Below, one piece after another: positions 38,643 to 47,159 of a stretch of 64,000 bases of DNA. Each line of letters starts with the position of its first letter. Positions within the stretch are counted from its first letter, which is position 1. A model generated the notes under the pieces. That model was not told the origin of the DNA. It made no database searches and saw only the letters and a program-made list of their open reading frames with translations. The translations under genes and the position numbers were made by a program. The stretch comes from JBDROX01 sp043809645 (lineage in GTDB: Bacteria > Patescibacteriota > Patescibacteriia > Magasanikbacterales > UBA922). The DNA lies in NCBI GenBank assembly GCA_043809645.1, contig JBDROX010000036.1, forward strand, positions 11,249 to 75,248, written 5' to 3'.

Positions 38643-39322
38643 AACATTTCAAAATAAAGGTTTTCTTTAGGAACTCCTTTGGCTAAGAGGAGTTTTCTTG
38701 TATCTTGGACCATTTGGGGACTTCCACATATATAATACTGTGATTCAGTCATAGCGTCTTCTAGATGATCTGTGACTCTACCAGAATGGCATTCTGGATC
38801 AGAATTGTCCCCAGATAGACAAAAAGCATATTCAAAATTTTCATACGCACACCTGAGCTGATCCAATTCTTTTTTCCAAAAAATTTCCCTACTATTTCGA
38901 ACTCCAAAGAAAAGTTTGAGATTATTCTTTGTTTTTTCATTCTCAATAATATTTCGGATCATCCCAAAAATTGGTGTTATACCAACACCGGCTCCAATAA
39001 ACACAAGGTTAGATTCCTCCTCACTGCAAGTGAATCTCCCAAGTGGCTCAGATATCTTGGCCGCATTGCCTGCAGACATATTTGAAAAATACTCAGAAGC
39101 ACTACCGCCTTCCTCTATTTTTATACAAAAGTGAAGTGCATCATCAGTATTGATGGAGCACAATGAGTATGATCGCTTAATAAAGCCACCGTCTCTTAAA
39201 ATAAAGAACTGGACAAATTGACCAGCCTCAAATTCAAAGCCATCAGGCTTTGAAAAGTGCAGTTCAATGACATTGTGTGTTAGCTGCCTTTTTTCCAAAA
39301 GTGTAATAGTATGTGTTTTCAT
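38639..39322 (-). CDS. Ferredoxin-NAD(P)H reductase-like flavoprotein
   Basis: A 227-residue FNR-family oxidoreductase with no iron-sulfur domain. The FAD-binding motif is FIKRSYSLCSI (RxYS), and the NAD(P) motif is VFIGAGVGITPIFGMIRN; YYICGSPQMV is the C-terminal conserved segment, ending in EMF. It transfers electrons between NAD(P)H and a carrier protein. It is divergent from the Fe-S assembly operon that encodes two ferredoxin-type proteins, so it may supply electrons to them. The ATG at 39322 is used instead of a TTG five codons upstream. Confidence 0.85.
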   Translation of the reverse strand: MKTHTITLLEKRQLTHNVIELHFSKPDGFEFEAGQFVQFFILRDGGFIKRSYSLCSINTDDALHFCIKIEEGGSASEYFSNMSAGNAAKISEPLGRFTCSEEESNLVFIGAGVGITPIFGMIRNIIENEKTKNNLKLFFGVRNSREIFWKKELDQLRCAYENFEYAFCLSGDNSDPECHSGRVTDHLEDAMTESQYYICGSPQMVQDTRKLLLAKGVPKENLYFEMF

Positions 39323-39434
39323 CTTGATTATTGACAATAGAATAAAAAAAGGATAGACTAATATAATCTCTTTTTTGCTAAATATAGCGAAAAGTGCATA
39401 AAGATCATATCACACACCTGTATATTTGAAAAGT

Positions 39435-40679
39435 ATGAATCCAAAGAAAGAAGTTTACCTCGACTATGCTGCAACTTCCCCAGTAGCAGATGAAGTACTT
39501 GGGGCGATGGAGCCATATTTTTCTGTTCATTTTGGTAACCCATCGTCTATCTATAGTCGCGGACTGGAAGCCAGAACTGCAGTGGGTGAATCAAGAAAAA
39601 CAATTGCCTCATTTCTTGGAACTACAGCAGACACCATATTCTTCATGAGTGGTGGAACTGAGTCAATTAATACTGCAATTTTTGGAGCCGCAAGGAAACA
39701 TAAGGAATATGGAAATCATATCATTACTACCGCGATAGAACATAAAGCTGTACTGAATTCATTAAAGGCTTTAGAAAAAGAAGGCTTTGAAGTTACTTAT
39801 CTCCCTGTTGATAAACACGGCCTCGTGACTGCACAGCAAATTATGGGTGCCATAACAAATAAAACATTACTTATCAGCATCATGTATGCAAATAATGAAA
39901 TTGGTTCTATAGAACCAATTGCTGACATAGGAAAAGAAATACTAAAATTTAAAAAACATAATGAATCAATATATCCACTCTTTCATACAGATGCATGCCA
40001 GGCCACAAACTATCTCGATATGCATGTAGAAAAATTACACGCAGACCTTCTCTCATTCAACGGATCCAAAATGAATGGTCCAAAAGGCTGCGGTGTACTC
40101 TATATGAGAAGGGGAGTAAAAATAGAACAGATGATATATGGTGGTTCTCAGGAATTTGGCTTTCGTGCTGGAACAGAGGATGTGCCAAGTATAGTGGGAA
40201 TGGCCAAAGCAGTTGAGCTCATCATGCAAAATGGAGAAAAAAATGCAAATAAAGTAAGGAAACTCCGAGATTATTTTTGGGAAGAAACTCAGAGAGCAGT
40301 ACCAAAAATCATGCTCAACGGGCCTGCGCTAGAAGACACAGACAAAAGGTTGCCAAATAATCTCCATATATCTATCCTTGATATTGAAGGAGAAGCACTA
40401 CTCCTATATCTAGATGAAAAAGGAATTATGTGTTCCACAGGGAGCGCCTGTAATTCCAGTTCACTCGAACCTTCCCATGTGCTCACAGAGTGTGGGCTTC
40501 CATATGAATATGCTCATGGAACACTTCGATTTACTCTGGGGGCATCAACAACCAAAGAAGAAATCGACTATGTTATTGATCATCTCCCTGGAGTTGTTGA
40601 AAAACTTAGAAAGATGTCACCTGTTAATCTAGAAATTGACCATACAGACAATACGCATGCACAGTATCATCAGAAATAA
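39435..40679 (+). CDS. Cysteine desulfurase (NifS/IscS type)
   Basis: A 414-residue PLP enzyme that releases sulfur from cysteine for Fe-S clusters or tRNA thiolation. VYLDYAATSPV is the N-terminal signature, TEAxHKA-like TAIEHKAVLNSL and the PLP Lys in SFNGSKMNGPKGCGVLY follow, and the catalytic Cys is in MCSTGSACNSSSLEPSHVL (long IscS-like loop). It is the first gene of a four-gene Fe-S operon; the NifU-like scaffold begins one base after its stop. The ATG is favoured over a TTG nine bases upstream. Confidence 0.94.
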   Translation: MNPKKEVYLDYAATSPVADEVLGAMEPYFSVHFGNPSSIYSRGLEARTAVGESRKTIASFLGTTADTIFFMSGGTESINTAIFGAARKHKEYGNHIITTAIEHKAVLNSLKALEKEGFEVTYLPVDKHGLVTAQQIMGAITNKTLLISIMYANNEIGSIEPIADIGKEILKFKKHNESIYPLFHTDACQATNYLDMHVEKLHADLLSFNGSKMNGPKGCGVLYMRRGVKIEQMIYGGSQEFGFRAGTEDVPSIVGMAKAVELIMQNGEKNANKVRKLRDYFWEETQRAVPKIMLNGPALEDTDKRLPNNLHISILDIEGEALLLYLDEKGIMCSTGSACNSSSLEPSHVLTECGLPYEYAHGTLRFTLGASTTKEEIDYVIDHLPGVVEKLRKMSPVNLEIDHTDNTHAQYHQK

Positions 40680-40680
40680 T

Positions 40681-41343
40681 ATGGAAAAAGAGAAAAAAAA
40701 CCAAGAAGCAAAAATACTAGACCTTCAGGGCAATGAATGGCTTTATTCTGATATTGTGAAAGATCATTTTTTCCATCCTAGAAATATTCTTTTCCCAGGA
40801 GAAGAAGATAGTTTTGATGCCGATGCTGTTGGGAGAGTAGGTTCTCCAGCTTGTGGTGATGAGATGGTACTATGGATTAAGATAGACAAAGAGTCAGAGA
40901 AAATTACTGACTGCAAATGGCAAACGTTTGGTTGTGGCAGTGCCATTGCATCTACATCCATGCTTTCTGAGATAGTAAAGAAAGATGGAGGCATGACAGT
41001 GGATGATGCTATGAAGCTCAAGCCCCAGGATATTATTGTTGAGCTCGGTGGACTCCCTAACAGAAAAATTCATTGTAGTGTCCTCGGAGACAAGGCCCTC
41101 CATAGTGCAGTCAATGATTGGTTTCGTAAGACTGGTCAGCATGTTAGAGTTGTGAGAACAGGCGCAAAAATAATTGACAAAGATCTCAATATTACAGACA
41201 AAGATATTGAAGAGGCAGTTCTCGAAGGTGCAACAACTGTAGAGGAAGTCCAAAGAAAATTAAAAGTCGGAGTTGCAAAACCAGAGTCTATTCCAGAAAT
41301 TGAACAATTGATTAGATTTTATTCAGAAAAATACTATGGTTAA
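40681..41343 (+). CDS. NifU/IscU-like Fe-S scaffold
   Basis: A 220-residue protein. The N-terminal two-thirds is an IscU/NifU-N scaffold with three ligand Cys: GRVGSPACGDEMVLWIKI, CKWQTFGCGSAIASTSM and RKIHCSVLGDKALHSAVNDW. The C-terminal third (after GQHVRVVRTGAKIIDKDL) has ITDKDIEEAVLEGATTVEEV, which looks like a BFD-type region but lacks its Cys ligands. It accepts sulfur from the desulfurase encoded just upstream. It overlaps the next gene by eight bases. Confidence 0.88.
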   Translation: MEKEKKNQEAKILDLQGNEWLYSDIVKDHFFHPRNILFPGEEDSFDADAVGRVGSPACGDEMVLWIKIDKESEKITDCKWQTFGCGSAIASTSMLSEIVKKDGGMTVDDAMKLKPQDIIVELGGLPNRKIHCSVLGDKALHSAVNDWFRKTGQHVRVVRTGAKIIDKDLNITDKDIEEAVLEGATTVEEVQRKLKVGVAKPESIPEIEQLIRFYSEKYYG

Positions 41344-41635
41344 AAAAGTACGAGTTTGTAGAAGCAGAACATGTGATGTGTTTGATTCAGAAAAAATTCT
41401 TAAAAAAATTGAAAAAGAAACAAACTTGAAAGCTGGAGAAAGCAATGATACAATTGATCTGGATACATGTGGATGTCTTGGGTACTGCCATAGATCACCA
41501 AACGTTGCTATTGATGATAATAATATTATATATGAAGCAGGTATTAAGACAGTCATGGAAGAGATAGAGAGCGGTGGTGAGGCCATGGATATTCAAGACA
41601 AAGATGTGGATAACATACTTCAACAATATTCATAA
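41336..41635 (+). CDS. Thioredoxin-like [2Fe-2S] protein
   Basis: A 99-residue protein with four Cys in the pattern VRVCRSRTCDVFD and DTCGCLGYCHRSPNVAI, the signature of thioredoxin-like [2Fe-2S] ferredoxins and NuoE-type subunits. It is likely an electron carrier. Its place between the scaffold and a ferredoxin suggests it serves cluster assembly rather than respiration. No other respiratory complex I genes are present in this window. Confidence 0.8.
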   Translation: MVKKVRVCRSRTCDVFDSEKILKKIEKETNLKAGESNDTIDLDTCGCLGYCHRSPNVAIDDNNIIYEAGIKTVMEEIESGGEAMDIQDKDVDNILQQYS

Positions 41636-41638
41636 TAT

Positions 41639-41926
41639 ATGGAAAAAGTAGAAGATCAATTTTCAGACGATATTTCCGTAGGAAAGCGTAACAAAGGAAA
41701 AATTAGAAAGATTATTGTTGACAGAGAAGCGTGTATTGGCGCCAGAAGCTGCACTATTGTTGCAGAGAATCTCTTTGCTATGGATGATGAGAATCTGGCC
41801 TATGTTGTGGATGGAGATTTGAATGAGGTTGACGAAGAAACTATCAAGCTTGCTGCGCAGGCATGTCCTGTTCTTGCTATTCACCTTTTTGGTGAGGATG
41901 GTAAGAAACTCTTTCCAGAAGAATAA
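41639..41926 (+). CDS. Single-cluster ferredoxin with three-Cys motif
   Basis: A 95-residue ferredoxin. The motif is REACIGARSCTIVAENLF then AAQACPVLAIHLFG: Cys-x5-Cys with Ala in place of the second Cys, and a later Cys-Pro. Monocluster ferredoxins with this loss generally carry a [3Fe-4S] cluster. An N-terminal extension of about 25 residues is polar. It closes the Fe-S operon, which ends at a terminator. The partner may be the divergent FNR-like protein at the other end of the operon. Confidence 0.82.
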   Translation: MEKVEDQFSDDISVGKRNKGKIRKIIVDREACIGARSCTIVAENLFAMDDENLAYVVDGDLNEVDEETIKLAAQACPVLAIHLFGEDGKKLFPEE

Positions 41927-41950
41927 TAGTTTTCAAATAAAATAGGGAGG

Positions 41951-41972
41951 CCGTGGTATCACGGTTTTTTTC
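41951..41972 (+). terminator. Terminator of the Fe-S operon
   Basis: CCGTG/CACGG with loop GTAT and a T7 tract. Confidence 0.8.
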
Positions 41973-41987
41973 ATTTAGTAAAGCAGT

Positions 41988-43001
41988 ATGCATAAATTTA
42001 TTGCAGAATACATCTGGATAGATGGTCAGAAACCAACGGCAAAGCTAAGATCGAAAACAAAAATACTAGATCATCCAATAGATAGTCTAGACGATATTCC
42101 ACAGTGGGGTTTTGATGGATCGAGCACAGAACAGACCACTGATGCGAATAGCGACTGCCTTCTCGACCCGGTGAAATTTTTCAAAGATCCAGTACGTAGA
42201 GATGGGCATGTTCTCGTCCTCTGCGAGGTTATGAACCCAGATGGTTCGCCACATAGTAGCAACACTCGAGCAAGACTCAGAGAATTGGCAAGGAAACATG
42301 AGAAGGAAGAGGCGCTTTTTGGTATAGAACAGGAATATACACTTTTTGATGGAGTATCACCTCTTGGGTGGCCAGATAGAGGTTTCCCAGCGCCACAGGG
42401 TGGATATTACTGTGGTGTGGGTGCTGATGAAGTGTATGGAAGAGAAATAGTAGAGGAACATCTTCAGGCATGCCTAGATGCTAATATCCGCATATCAGGA
42501 ATCAATGCAGAGGTGATGCCCGCACAGTGGGAATATCAGGTCGGGGCTATTGGACCGCTAGAGGTAGCCGATCAGCTCTGGATTTCTCGTTGGTTACTGT
42601 ATAGAATTGCAGAAAATCACAAGGTGAGTGCAACACTATACCCAAAACCAATCAAAGGTGATTGGAATGGTGCAGGAGCACACACGAACTTTAGTACGAA
42701 GAAAATGAGAGAGACTGGAGGGATTGAAGTGATCAATGAAGCATGTAGAAAACTAGAACAGAGACACAAAGAACATATAAAAATCTACGGTGCACATAAC
42801 AGAGAACGTCTCACTGGACTCCATGAGACATGCTCGATAGATGAATTCCGCTATGGCGTGAGTGACAGGGGGGCGTCCATTAGAATCCCGTTGATGACGC
42901 AGAATAATGGATATGGATATCTCGAAGACAGAAGACCTGCGGCGAATATGGATCCATATCAAGTTTGCAGGGTGATGCTTGAAACAATTTGTGGAGAATA
43001 A
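41988..43001 (+). CDS. glnII: Type II glutamine synthetase (eukaryote-like GSII)
   Basis: A 337-residue glutamine synthetase. Its length and motifs are those of GSII, not the 450-470-residue bacterial GSI: EYIWIDG, IPQWGFDGSSTEQTT, VMNPDGSPHSSNTR, LFGIEQEYTLFD, INAEVMPAQWEYQVGAIGPL, PIKGDWNGAGAHTNFSTK and GAHNRERLTGLHET. Substrate, ammonia and metal-binding residues appear intact. GSII is usual in eukaryotes and in some Actinobacteria, Rhizobiales and Bacteroidetes. It stands alone between two terminators. It would provide glutamine for the amidotransferase reactions. Confidence 0.93.
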   Translation: MHKFIAEYIWIDGQKPTAKLRSKTKILDHPIDSLDDIPQWGFDGSSTEQTTDANSDCLLDPVKFFKDPVRRDGHVLVLCEVMNPDGSPHSSNTRARLRELARKHEKEEALFGIEQEYTLFDGVSPLGWPDRGFPAPQGGYYCGVGADEVYGREIVEEHLQACLDANIRISGINAEVMPAQWEYQVGAIGPLEVADQLWISRWLLYRIAENHKVSATLYPKPIKGDWNGAGAHTNFSTKKMRETGGIEVINEACRKLEQRHKEHIKIYGAHNRERLTGLHETCSIDEFRYGVSDRGASIRIPLMTQNNGYGYLEDRRPAANMDPYQVCRVMLETICGE

Positions 43002-43030
43002 AAATAACCCGCCAATTAGGTGGGCTATTT
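43001..43030. terminator. Bidirectional terminator between glnII and clpB
   Basis: AAATAACCCGCC and its near-complement AGGTGGGCTATTT form a hairpin; the clpB stop codon (43025-43027) lies within it. Confidence 0.7.
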
Positions 43031-45667
43031 AATTGCAATTTTTCCTTTCTCAATATCCACAGTTAGTTTCTTTCCCTCTGGAATCTTCTTCTGAAGTATT
43101 TCCATAGCTATTCTGTCGAGGAGTTCAGTCTGGATAATGCGCTTGAGCGGCCTTGCACCAAGATTTGGATCAAAGCCTTTCTTTCCAAGCCAATCTCTAA
43201 CTTTTTTTGATACCTCGAGCTCAATATGTTTATCTGTAAGTCTTGCAAATACATACTCGAGCTGCAAGTCAACAATTTCTCGTATTTGAATCTTATCGAG
43301 TGGATGAAACGTAATAATTTCATCAATTCTATTCAAAAACTCAGGTTTGAAATGTCCCCGAAGTCCGTCCGTGATTTTCTCTTTCATCTTCTCTTGCTTC
43401 TCTTGCTTCTCTGATTTTCCATTCATCTTGGAGCCAAAACCAAACTCACCAGAGCTACCCATCTGCATAATGACGTCACTGGCAATGTTACTCGTCATGA
43501 TGATAACAGTATTTTTGAAGTTTACCTTTCGACCCTTGGCGTCTGTGAGTTGTCCATCTTCTAGGATCTGGAGCATCATATTGAACACATCTGGATGTGC
43601 TTTTTCTATTTCGTCAAACAGCACAACGCTGTATGGTCTGCGCCTGACAGTTTCTGTGAGCTGACCACCTTCGTCATATCCAACATATCCAGGAGGAGAC
43701 CCAATCATCTTGCTAGTTGCATGTCGCTCCATATATTCACTCATATCAACTCGAACCAGTGCTTCTTCGTCGTTGAACATGAACTCAGCAAGAGCACGTG
43801 CCATCTCTGTTTTACCAACCCCAGTCGGACCCATGAATAGAAAAGATCCAATAGGACGCTTCTCTTCGCTTACACCTGCACGAGAACGCCTGATTGCATT
43901 AGAAACAGCTGAAATCGCCTCTTTTTGACCTATAACACGCTTTCCAAGATCATCCTCCATGTGAATGAGCTTCTTAAGATCATCCTCAAGCATCTTTGTC
44001 ACAGGAATACCAGTCCATCTGGACACAACACCAGCAATATCTTCTTCTGAGACTTCTTCTTTTAGAATTGCTTTGTCTTGTTGTAAATTTAAGAGCTTAT
44101 TCTCAAGTTTCTTAATTTTCTCTTCAATCTTAGGGACATCCCCATAACGGATCTCTGCGACTTTTTGGAGATCACCCTTTCTTTCCATGATTTCAGCTTT
44201 TTGCTTCAACTCATCTATCTCTTTTCTATGTTTTCTGATAGCAGTAATGATCTCTTTTTCATTTCTCCACCTGAGCTCAAGTTCATCGCTCTGTTCCTTT
44301 AAATTTGCAAGTTCTTTTTTGAGATCAGCCTCACGAGCTTTTGATTCTTTATCTTTTTCTTTTGTAAGCGCTCGGAGTTCAATCTCTATCTTCATGATTT
44401 TTCGTTTTAGCTTGTCCAGATCATCTGGCATAGATTCGATCTCCATACGAAGAGCAGACGTTGCCTCGTCAATGAGATCGATTGCCTTGTCTGGGAGAAA
44501 ACGGTCAGAAATATATCTACTCGAAAGTTTTACTGCGGAAACAATTGCTGGATCAGTGATACGAACACCATGATGAATCTCATATTTTTCCTTGATCCCA
44601 CGCAGGATTGCAATAGCATCTTCTTCACTCGGTTCTCTTACTAATACGGGTTGAAATCTGCGCTCAAAAGCAGCATCTTTTTCAATATGTTTCTGGTATT
44701 CCTTCAGCGTCGTCGCTCCTACGGTATGAAGCTCACCGCGAGCAAGAGCTGGCTTCAGCATATTAGACGCATCCACGGCACCTTCTGAGCTCCCTGCACC
44801 AACAATACCGTGAAGCTCATCGATGAAAAGAATTATTTTTCCAGCAGAATCTGTTACTTCTTTTAGCACTGCCTTAAATCGCTCTTCAAATTCTCCACGG
44901 AACTTGGTCCCTGCGATGAGAGAACCAATGTCTAGAGCAATAAGTTCTTTATCTTTCAGACTTTCCGGGACATCACCGTTCACAATTCTCTGTGCAAGGC
45001 CCTCAGCAATGGCAGTTTTTCCTACACCAGGTTCACCAATCAGAACTGGATTATTTTTTGTTCTACGTGTGAGCACTTGCATTACTCTTCGGATCTCATC
45101 ATCACGCCCAATCACAGGATCCATTTTTTCCTGTCTTGCGAGCTCTGTAAAATTCTTTCCATATTTCTCTAGTGCCTGGTACTTAGATTCTGGAGTAGGG
45201 GAGTCAACCTTTTGCGAACCACGAACTTTTGCCAAGACTTTGAGAACTTCTCTGTGTTGCACTCCCTGGCGTGAAAGTGCATCACTCACCGGATTCTTAT
45301 TTGTAAGAAAAGCAAGCAGGAGATGCTCAACGCTAATATAGTCATCTCCCATTTTCTGAGATTCCTGACTTGCAGTGTTGAGTATGAATAGCATGGCCTG
45401 CCCCATCATAATCTGGCTCATATCACCACCGCCTGAAGCATTATCTTGCTTTGGAAGGGAATCAACCATCTTTTGAACATCCCCAGATAGCTGCTCTATA
45501 TTTACCTCAAGTTTTTTAAGAACAGAGAGAACAAGACCATCAACTTGCTGAATAAGAGATAAAAAGAGGTGTGGAGGTTCTACTTGCTGCTGTCTATTGG
45601 CATTCGCGAGAAGAGCAGCATCCTGAAGTGCTTCTTGTGATTTTTGTGTAAAATTTTGTGGAGGCAT
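43025..45667 (-). CDS. clpB: Chaperone ClpB
   Basis: An 880-residue AAA+ disaggregase. The N domain (two Clp-N repeats, residues 1-150) is followed by AAA-1 with Walker A LIGEPGVGKTAIAEGL and Walker B ILFIDELHGIVGAGS, the long coiled-coil middle domain at about residues 400-530 that distinguishes ClpB from ClpA/C, and AAA-2 with FMGPTGVGKTEMARAL and VVLFDEIEKAHPDV. No ClpP-binding loop is evident. A CIRCE operator overlies the promoter, so expression should rise when HrcA is released by heat stress. hrcA, dnaK and groEL are not in the window. Confidence 0.97.
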   Translation of the reverse strand: MPPQNFTQKSQEALQDAALLANANRQQQVEPPHLFLSLIQQVDGLVLSVLKKLEVNIEQLSGDVQKMVDSLPKQDNASGGGDMSQIMMGQAMLFILNTASQESQKMGDDYISVEHLLLAFLTNKNPVSDALSRQGVQHREVLKVLAKVRGSQKVDSPTPESKYQALEKYGKNFTELARQEKMDPVIGRDDEIRRVMQVLTRRTKNNPVLIGEPGVGKTAIAEGLAQRIVNGDVPESLKDKELIALDIGSLIAGTKFRGEFEERFKAVLKEVTDSAGKIILFIDELHGIVGAGSSEGAVDASNMLKPALARGELHTVGATTLKEYQKHIEKDAAFERRFQPVLVREPSEEDAIAILRGIKEKYEIHHGVRITDPAIVSAVKLSSRYISDRFLPDKAIDLIDEATSALRMEIESMPDDLDKLKRKIMKIEIELRALTKEKDKESKAREADLKKELANLKEQSDELELRWRNEKEIITAIRKHRKEIDELKQKAEIMERKGDLQKVAEIRYGDVPKIEEKIKKLENKLLNLQQDKAILKEEVSEEDIAGVVSRWTGIPVTKMLEDDLKKLIHMEDDLGKRVIGQKEAISAVSNAIRRSRAGVSEEKRPIGSFLFMGPTGVGKTEMARALAEFMFNDEEALVRVDMSEYMERHATSKMIGSPPGYVGYDEGGQLTETVRRRPYSVVLFDEIEKAHPDVFNMMLQILEDGQLTDAKGRKVNFKNTVIIMTSNIASDVIMQMGSSGEFGFGSKMNGKSEKQEKQEKMKEKITDGLRGHFKPEFLNRIDEIITFHPLDKIQIREIVDLQLEYVFARLTDKHIELEVSKKVRDWLGKKGFDPNLGARPLKRIIQTELLDRIAMEILQKKIPEGKKLTVDIEKGKIAIK

Positions 45668-45717
45668 AAAAAAGGTTTACAATACTATGAAGGCTAACCA
45701 GGCTTGAAAGGCTAGAA

Positions 45718-45774
45718 TTAGCAGTCATAAGGACTGAGTGCTAGGTACTATAACACACTAGCCAAAGATGTCAA
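45718..45774 (-). promoter_or_regulatory. CIRCE operator with clpB promoter
   Basis: TTAGCAGTC (45718-45726), nine bases, then GAGTGCTAG (45736-45744) form a CIRCE element with two deviations from TTAGCACTC-N9-GAGTGCTAA. On the minus strand a promoter TTGACA (45769-45774) and TATAGT (45747-45752), 16 bases apart, places transcription start inside the element. HrcA binding would block it. Confidence 0.8.
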
Positions 45775-45810
45775 TCTGTGTTAGGATTATACCATAATTA
45801 GCAGTCAACT

Positions 45811-46377
45811 ATGCCAAAAAAATACAGAATTTTCATAGCATTTCCAGTGTCAGATGAAGTAAGGGAAGAGCTTCTGTCCGCACAAAATAAGCTTGTAGAA
45901 CTCAATAAAAAATCTCATATCAAGTGGACAAAAAGAGACCTCTTTCATATAACGCTTGAGTTCATTGGTGATGCAGAAGCCTATCAAGTGGAAGGGATTA
46001 TGGATGCTCTTAGTAAAATTTCAAAAAACTTTCATGCATTTGACTATTGGCTCGATCGCTTAGATGAATTTCCAAATAAATCTCAACCAAATATTTTGGT
46101 TGCAAAGGTCAAAGGAGAAAAGAGAGCCAACCATGCGATACATGATAAACTCAGTGAATCTCTGCAAGAGCTTGGTCTTCTGGATGTCTTGCATGACTGG
46201 ACACCACACGTAACCATTGGAAGAAATAGAAATCAAGAGGATATTGTAGGACTGGGAGATGTAGAGCTAAAAAAGGTAATATGGAATGTTAATAGTATCC
46301 AGCTGATTGAAAGTAGGCTTACTTCCAGCGGACCAATATACGATGTTATTGAGACATACAATTTAATTGGAAATTGA
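45811..46377 (+). CDS. thpR: RNA 2',3'-cyclic phosphodiesterase (2'-5' RNA ligase family)
   Basis: A 188-residue 2H phosphoesterase with both HxT/Sx motifs, DLFHITLEFIGD and WTPHVTIGRNR, in two symmetrical lobes. Members open 2',3'-cyclic phosphates on RNA. It ends in TGA. Its start lies next to a lone TTAGCAGTC (45797-45805), directly after a TATACC -10, so it may share heat-shock-type control with the divergent clpB. It overlaps or abuts the next gene in an operon with a glycosyltransferase and an RNA methyltransferase. Confidence 0.87.
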   Translation: MPKKYRIFIAFPVSDEVREELLSAQNKLVELNKKSHIKWTKRDLFHITLEFIGDAEAYQVEGIMDALSKISKNFHAFDYWLDRLDEFPNKSQPNILVAKVKGEKRANHAIHDKLSESLQELGLLDVLHDWTPHVTIGRNRNQEDIVGLGDVELKKVIWNVNSIQLIESRLTSSGPIYDVIETYNLIGN

Positions 46378-46406
46378 TTTTTTTACCCTCCACTTTAGTT
46401 TTCCAT

Positions 46407-47159
46407 ATGACTGAGATTCTCGGAGTACGAATTGATAATATAGATAAAGATCAAGCACTCAAACAAGTGAATGATTTTTTGGATTCAACAGATCAACACA
46501 AAATCTTCACCCCAAATCCAGAGATGCTTGTAGATGCTGATAAAAATGAAAAATTTAGATATATACTCAACTCAAGTTCACTTAATATCTGCGATGGAAT
46601 GGGAATTCAGCTTTTTTCAAAAGAAAAAGTACAGCGTATCCCTGGAGTAGATTTCATGCTTGAGATTTGCAAGACTGCTGAAGAGAGAGAAAAAAGTGTT
46701 TATCTACTCGGAGGTGGCAAAAGTGATGGAACTACTGGGACAGAAAAAGAGCTTAAAAAACGTTTTTCAAAGCTAGATATTGTAGGCTCTTGCCAAGGTC
46801 CAGATATATCAAGCTCTCTTGAAGTGGACGAGAGAGAAAACAGCTCTGCAATTACAGACATCTCCCATGCATCACCTGATATACTTTTTGTTGCCTTCGG
46901 TCACAGGAAGCAGGAATGGTGGATCAATACCTTTCTAAAAGACCTCCCTTCTGTTACAATAGCCATGGGAGTCGGGGGTGCTTTTGATTACATCGGCGGG
47001 TCTGTAAAGAGAGCCCCAAAATGGATACAAAAAGTAGGATTTGAGTGGTTTTTTCGCTTGATAAATCAGCCAAAAAGAATAAAAAGAATTTTTAAAGCTG
47101 TTTTTATATTTCCATATTTAGTATTGAAAGAACGCTATGCTTCCAAAAGAAGTAAGTAA
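46407..47159 (+). CDS. WecG/TagA/CpsF family glycosyltransferase
   Basis: A 250-residue GT26 enzyme. MTEILGVRIDNIDKDQAL, IFTPNPEMLVDADKN, NICDGMGIQLFS, VYLLGGG, ILFVAFGHRKQEWWINTFL and AMGVGGAFDYIGGSVKRAPK are the family motifs. GT26 enzymes transfer N-acetylmannosaminuronate or N-acetylmannosamine to lipid-linked sugars in wall polymer synthesis. The start is the ATG at 46407 after the thpR stop. It overlaps the methyltransferase gene by 23 bases. Confidence 0.92.
   Translation: MTEILGVRIDNIDKDQALKQVNDFLDSTDQHKIFTPNPEMLVDADKNEKFRYILNSSSLNICDGMGIQLFSKEKVQRIPGVDFMLEICKTAEEREKSVYLLGGGKSDGTTGTEKELKKRFSKLDIVGSCQGPDISSSLEVDERENSSAITDISHASPDILFVAFGHRKQEWWINTFLKDLPSVTIAMGVGGAFDYIGGSVKRAPKWIQKVGFEWFFRLINQPKRIKRIFKAVFIFPYLVLKERYASKRSK

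Noticed and set aside
43347..45341. Several plus-strand open frames antisense to clpB
   Set aside because: They lie wholly within a well-conserved gene and are Ser/Phe-rich translations typical of antisense frames.
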